Shown here piece by piece: positions 63,912 to 64,000 of a stretch of 64,000 nt of DNA (position 1 is the stretch's first letter; the number at the start of each line of letters is the position of its first letter). The notes beneath the pieces are model-generated. The model searched no databases. It was not told the DNA's origin and saw only the letters and a program-made list of their open reading frames with translations. This stretch comes from UMGS1663 sp046964515 (GTDB taxonomy: Bacteria; Bacillota; Clostridia; TANB77; CAG-508): NCBI GenBank assembly GCA_046964515.1, contig JBKUYM010000001.1, positions 486,007 through 550,006 on the forward strand. Reading direction: 5' to 3'. A program made the translations under genes and the position numbers.

Positions 63912-64000
63912 ACAAAACGTTACACGATTTAATCTGTAACAAAAGAAGTACATTGAAAAGTAAACAATAAACCTTTGAAGAAACCAAAAGCGGTAGTTAA
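63912..64000 (+). promoter_or_regulatory. Probable rRNA leader with boxA-like element
   Basis: GTACATTGAAAAG resembles boxA antitermination sequences of Firmicutes rrn leaders, and ACCTTTGAAGAAACC follows. No open frame is present and the 16S gene would begin just outside the window. The assignment is inferred from promoter and leader features only. Confidence 0.55.

Overview
The window is low-GC Firmicutes DNA, most likely from an uncultured endospore-forming member of the Clostridia, probably a gut species. The evidence is the very AT-rich coding sequence, purine-rich ribosome binding sites, Bacillus/Clostridium gene order (murA-ftsQ-ylxW-ylxX-sbp-ftsA-ftsZ, then spoIIGA-sigE and sigG), a sortase signal and a flavodiiron oxygen-defence protein. 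I cannot name the genus. TGA works as a normal stop (trmFO ends in TGA).

Layout. 1-12.2 kb: end of murG, topA, a prepilin-like surface protein, a SWIM/SNF2 helicase, trmFO, a glycosyltransferase and a repeat-rich coiled-coil protein. 12.4-17.5 kb: a small foreign-looking membrane protein, then the str operon rpsL-rpsG-fusA-tuf with structured leaders. 17.6-22.9 kb: a complete diversity-generating retroelement (DGR) made of a lectin-like target gene with its variable repeat, a template repeat, a reverse transcriptase, Avd, a MutS-domain-I-like accessory protein and two XRE regulators. 23-37.5 kb: housekeeping genes (NlpC/P60 hydrolase, comEC, pgsA, clpE-like, topB, yqeK, flavodiiron protein). 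37.7-45.2 kb: a paralogue of the DGR target, a dehydrogenase, patatin, transglutaminase and a GH3 glucosidase. 45.3-55.2 kb: division and early sporulation cluster, interrupted by an Rpn nuclease. 55.4-61.7 kb: a large M60-type metalloprotease with a dockerin-like segment and a sortase-anchored partner. 61.8-64 kb: sigG, ylmC, a membrane protein, and the promoters and leader of what is probably an rRNA operon.

The most unusual observation concerns the codon CGG. I followed every CGG triplet through the reading frames of the annotated genes. Only seven fall in frame. Six of them (topA, SNF2 helicase, comEC, patatin, ftsQ, rpn) sit exactly where the gene breaks into a second frame. In all six, skipping the C and reading the next three bases as GGN (glycine) restores a full-length protein. 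The restored glycine often lies in a conserved motif: the Walker A loop of the helicase, the GGG oxyanion loop of patatin, the metal-site DHxGG of ComEC and a zinc ribbon of TopA. The seventh CGG is codon 4 of a small gene with different codon use. CGT, CGC, CGA, AGA and AGG are used normally for arginine. The simplest biological reading is that CGG has no ordinary decoder in this organism and works as a +1 frameshift signal, or as a quadruplet CGGN read as glycine. A systematic sequencing artefact is the main rival explanation.

The DGR is also informative. Variable and template repeats are 157 nt each, and 12 of their 13 differences fall on template adenines. The template is transcribed opposite to the reverse transcriptase gene, with its own candidate promoter, hairpins and terminator.
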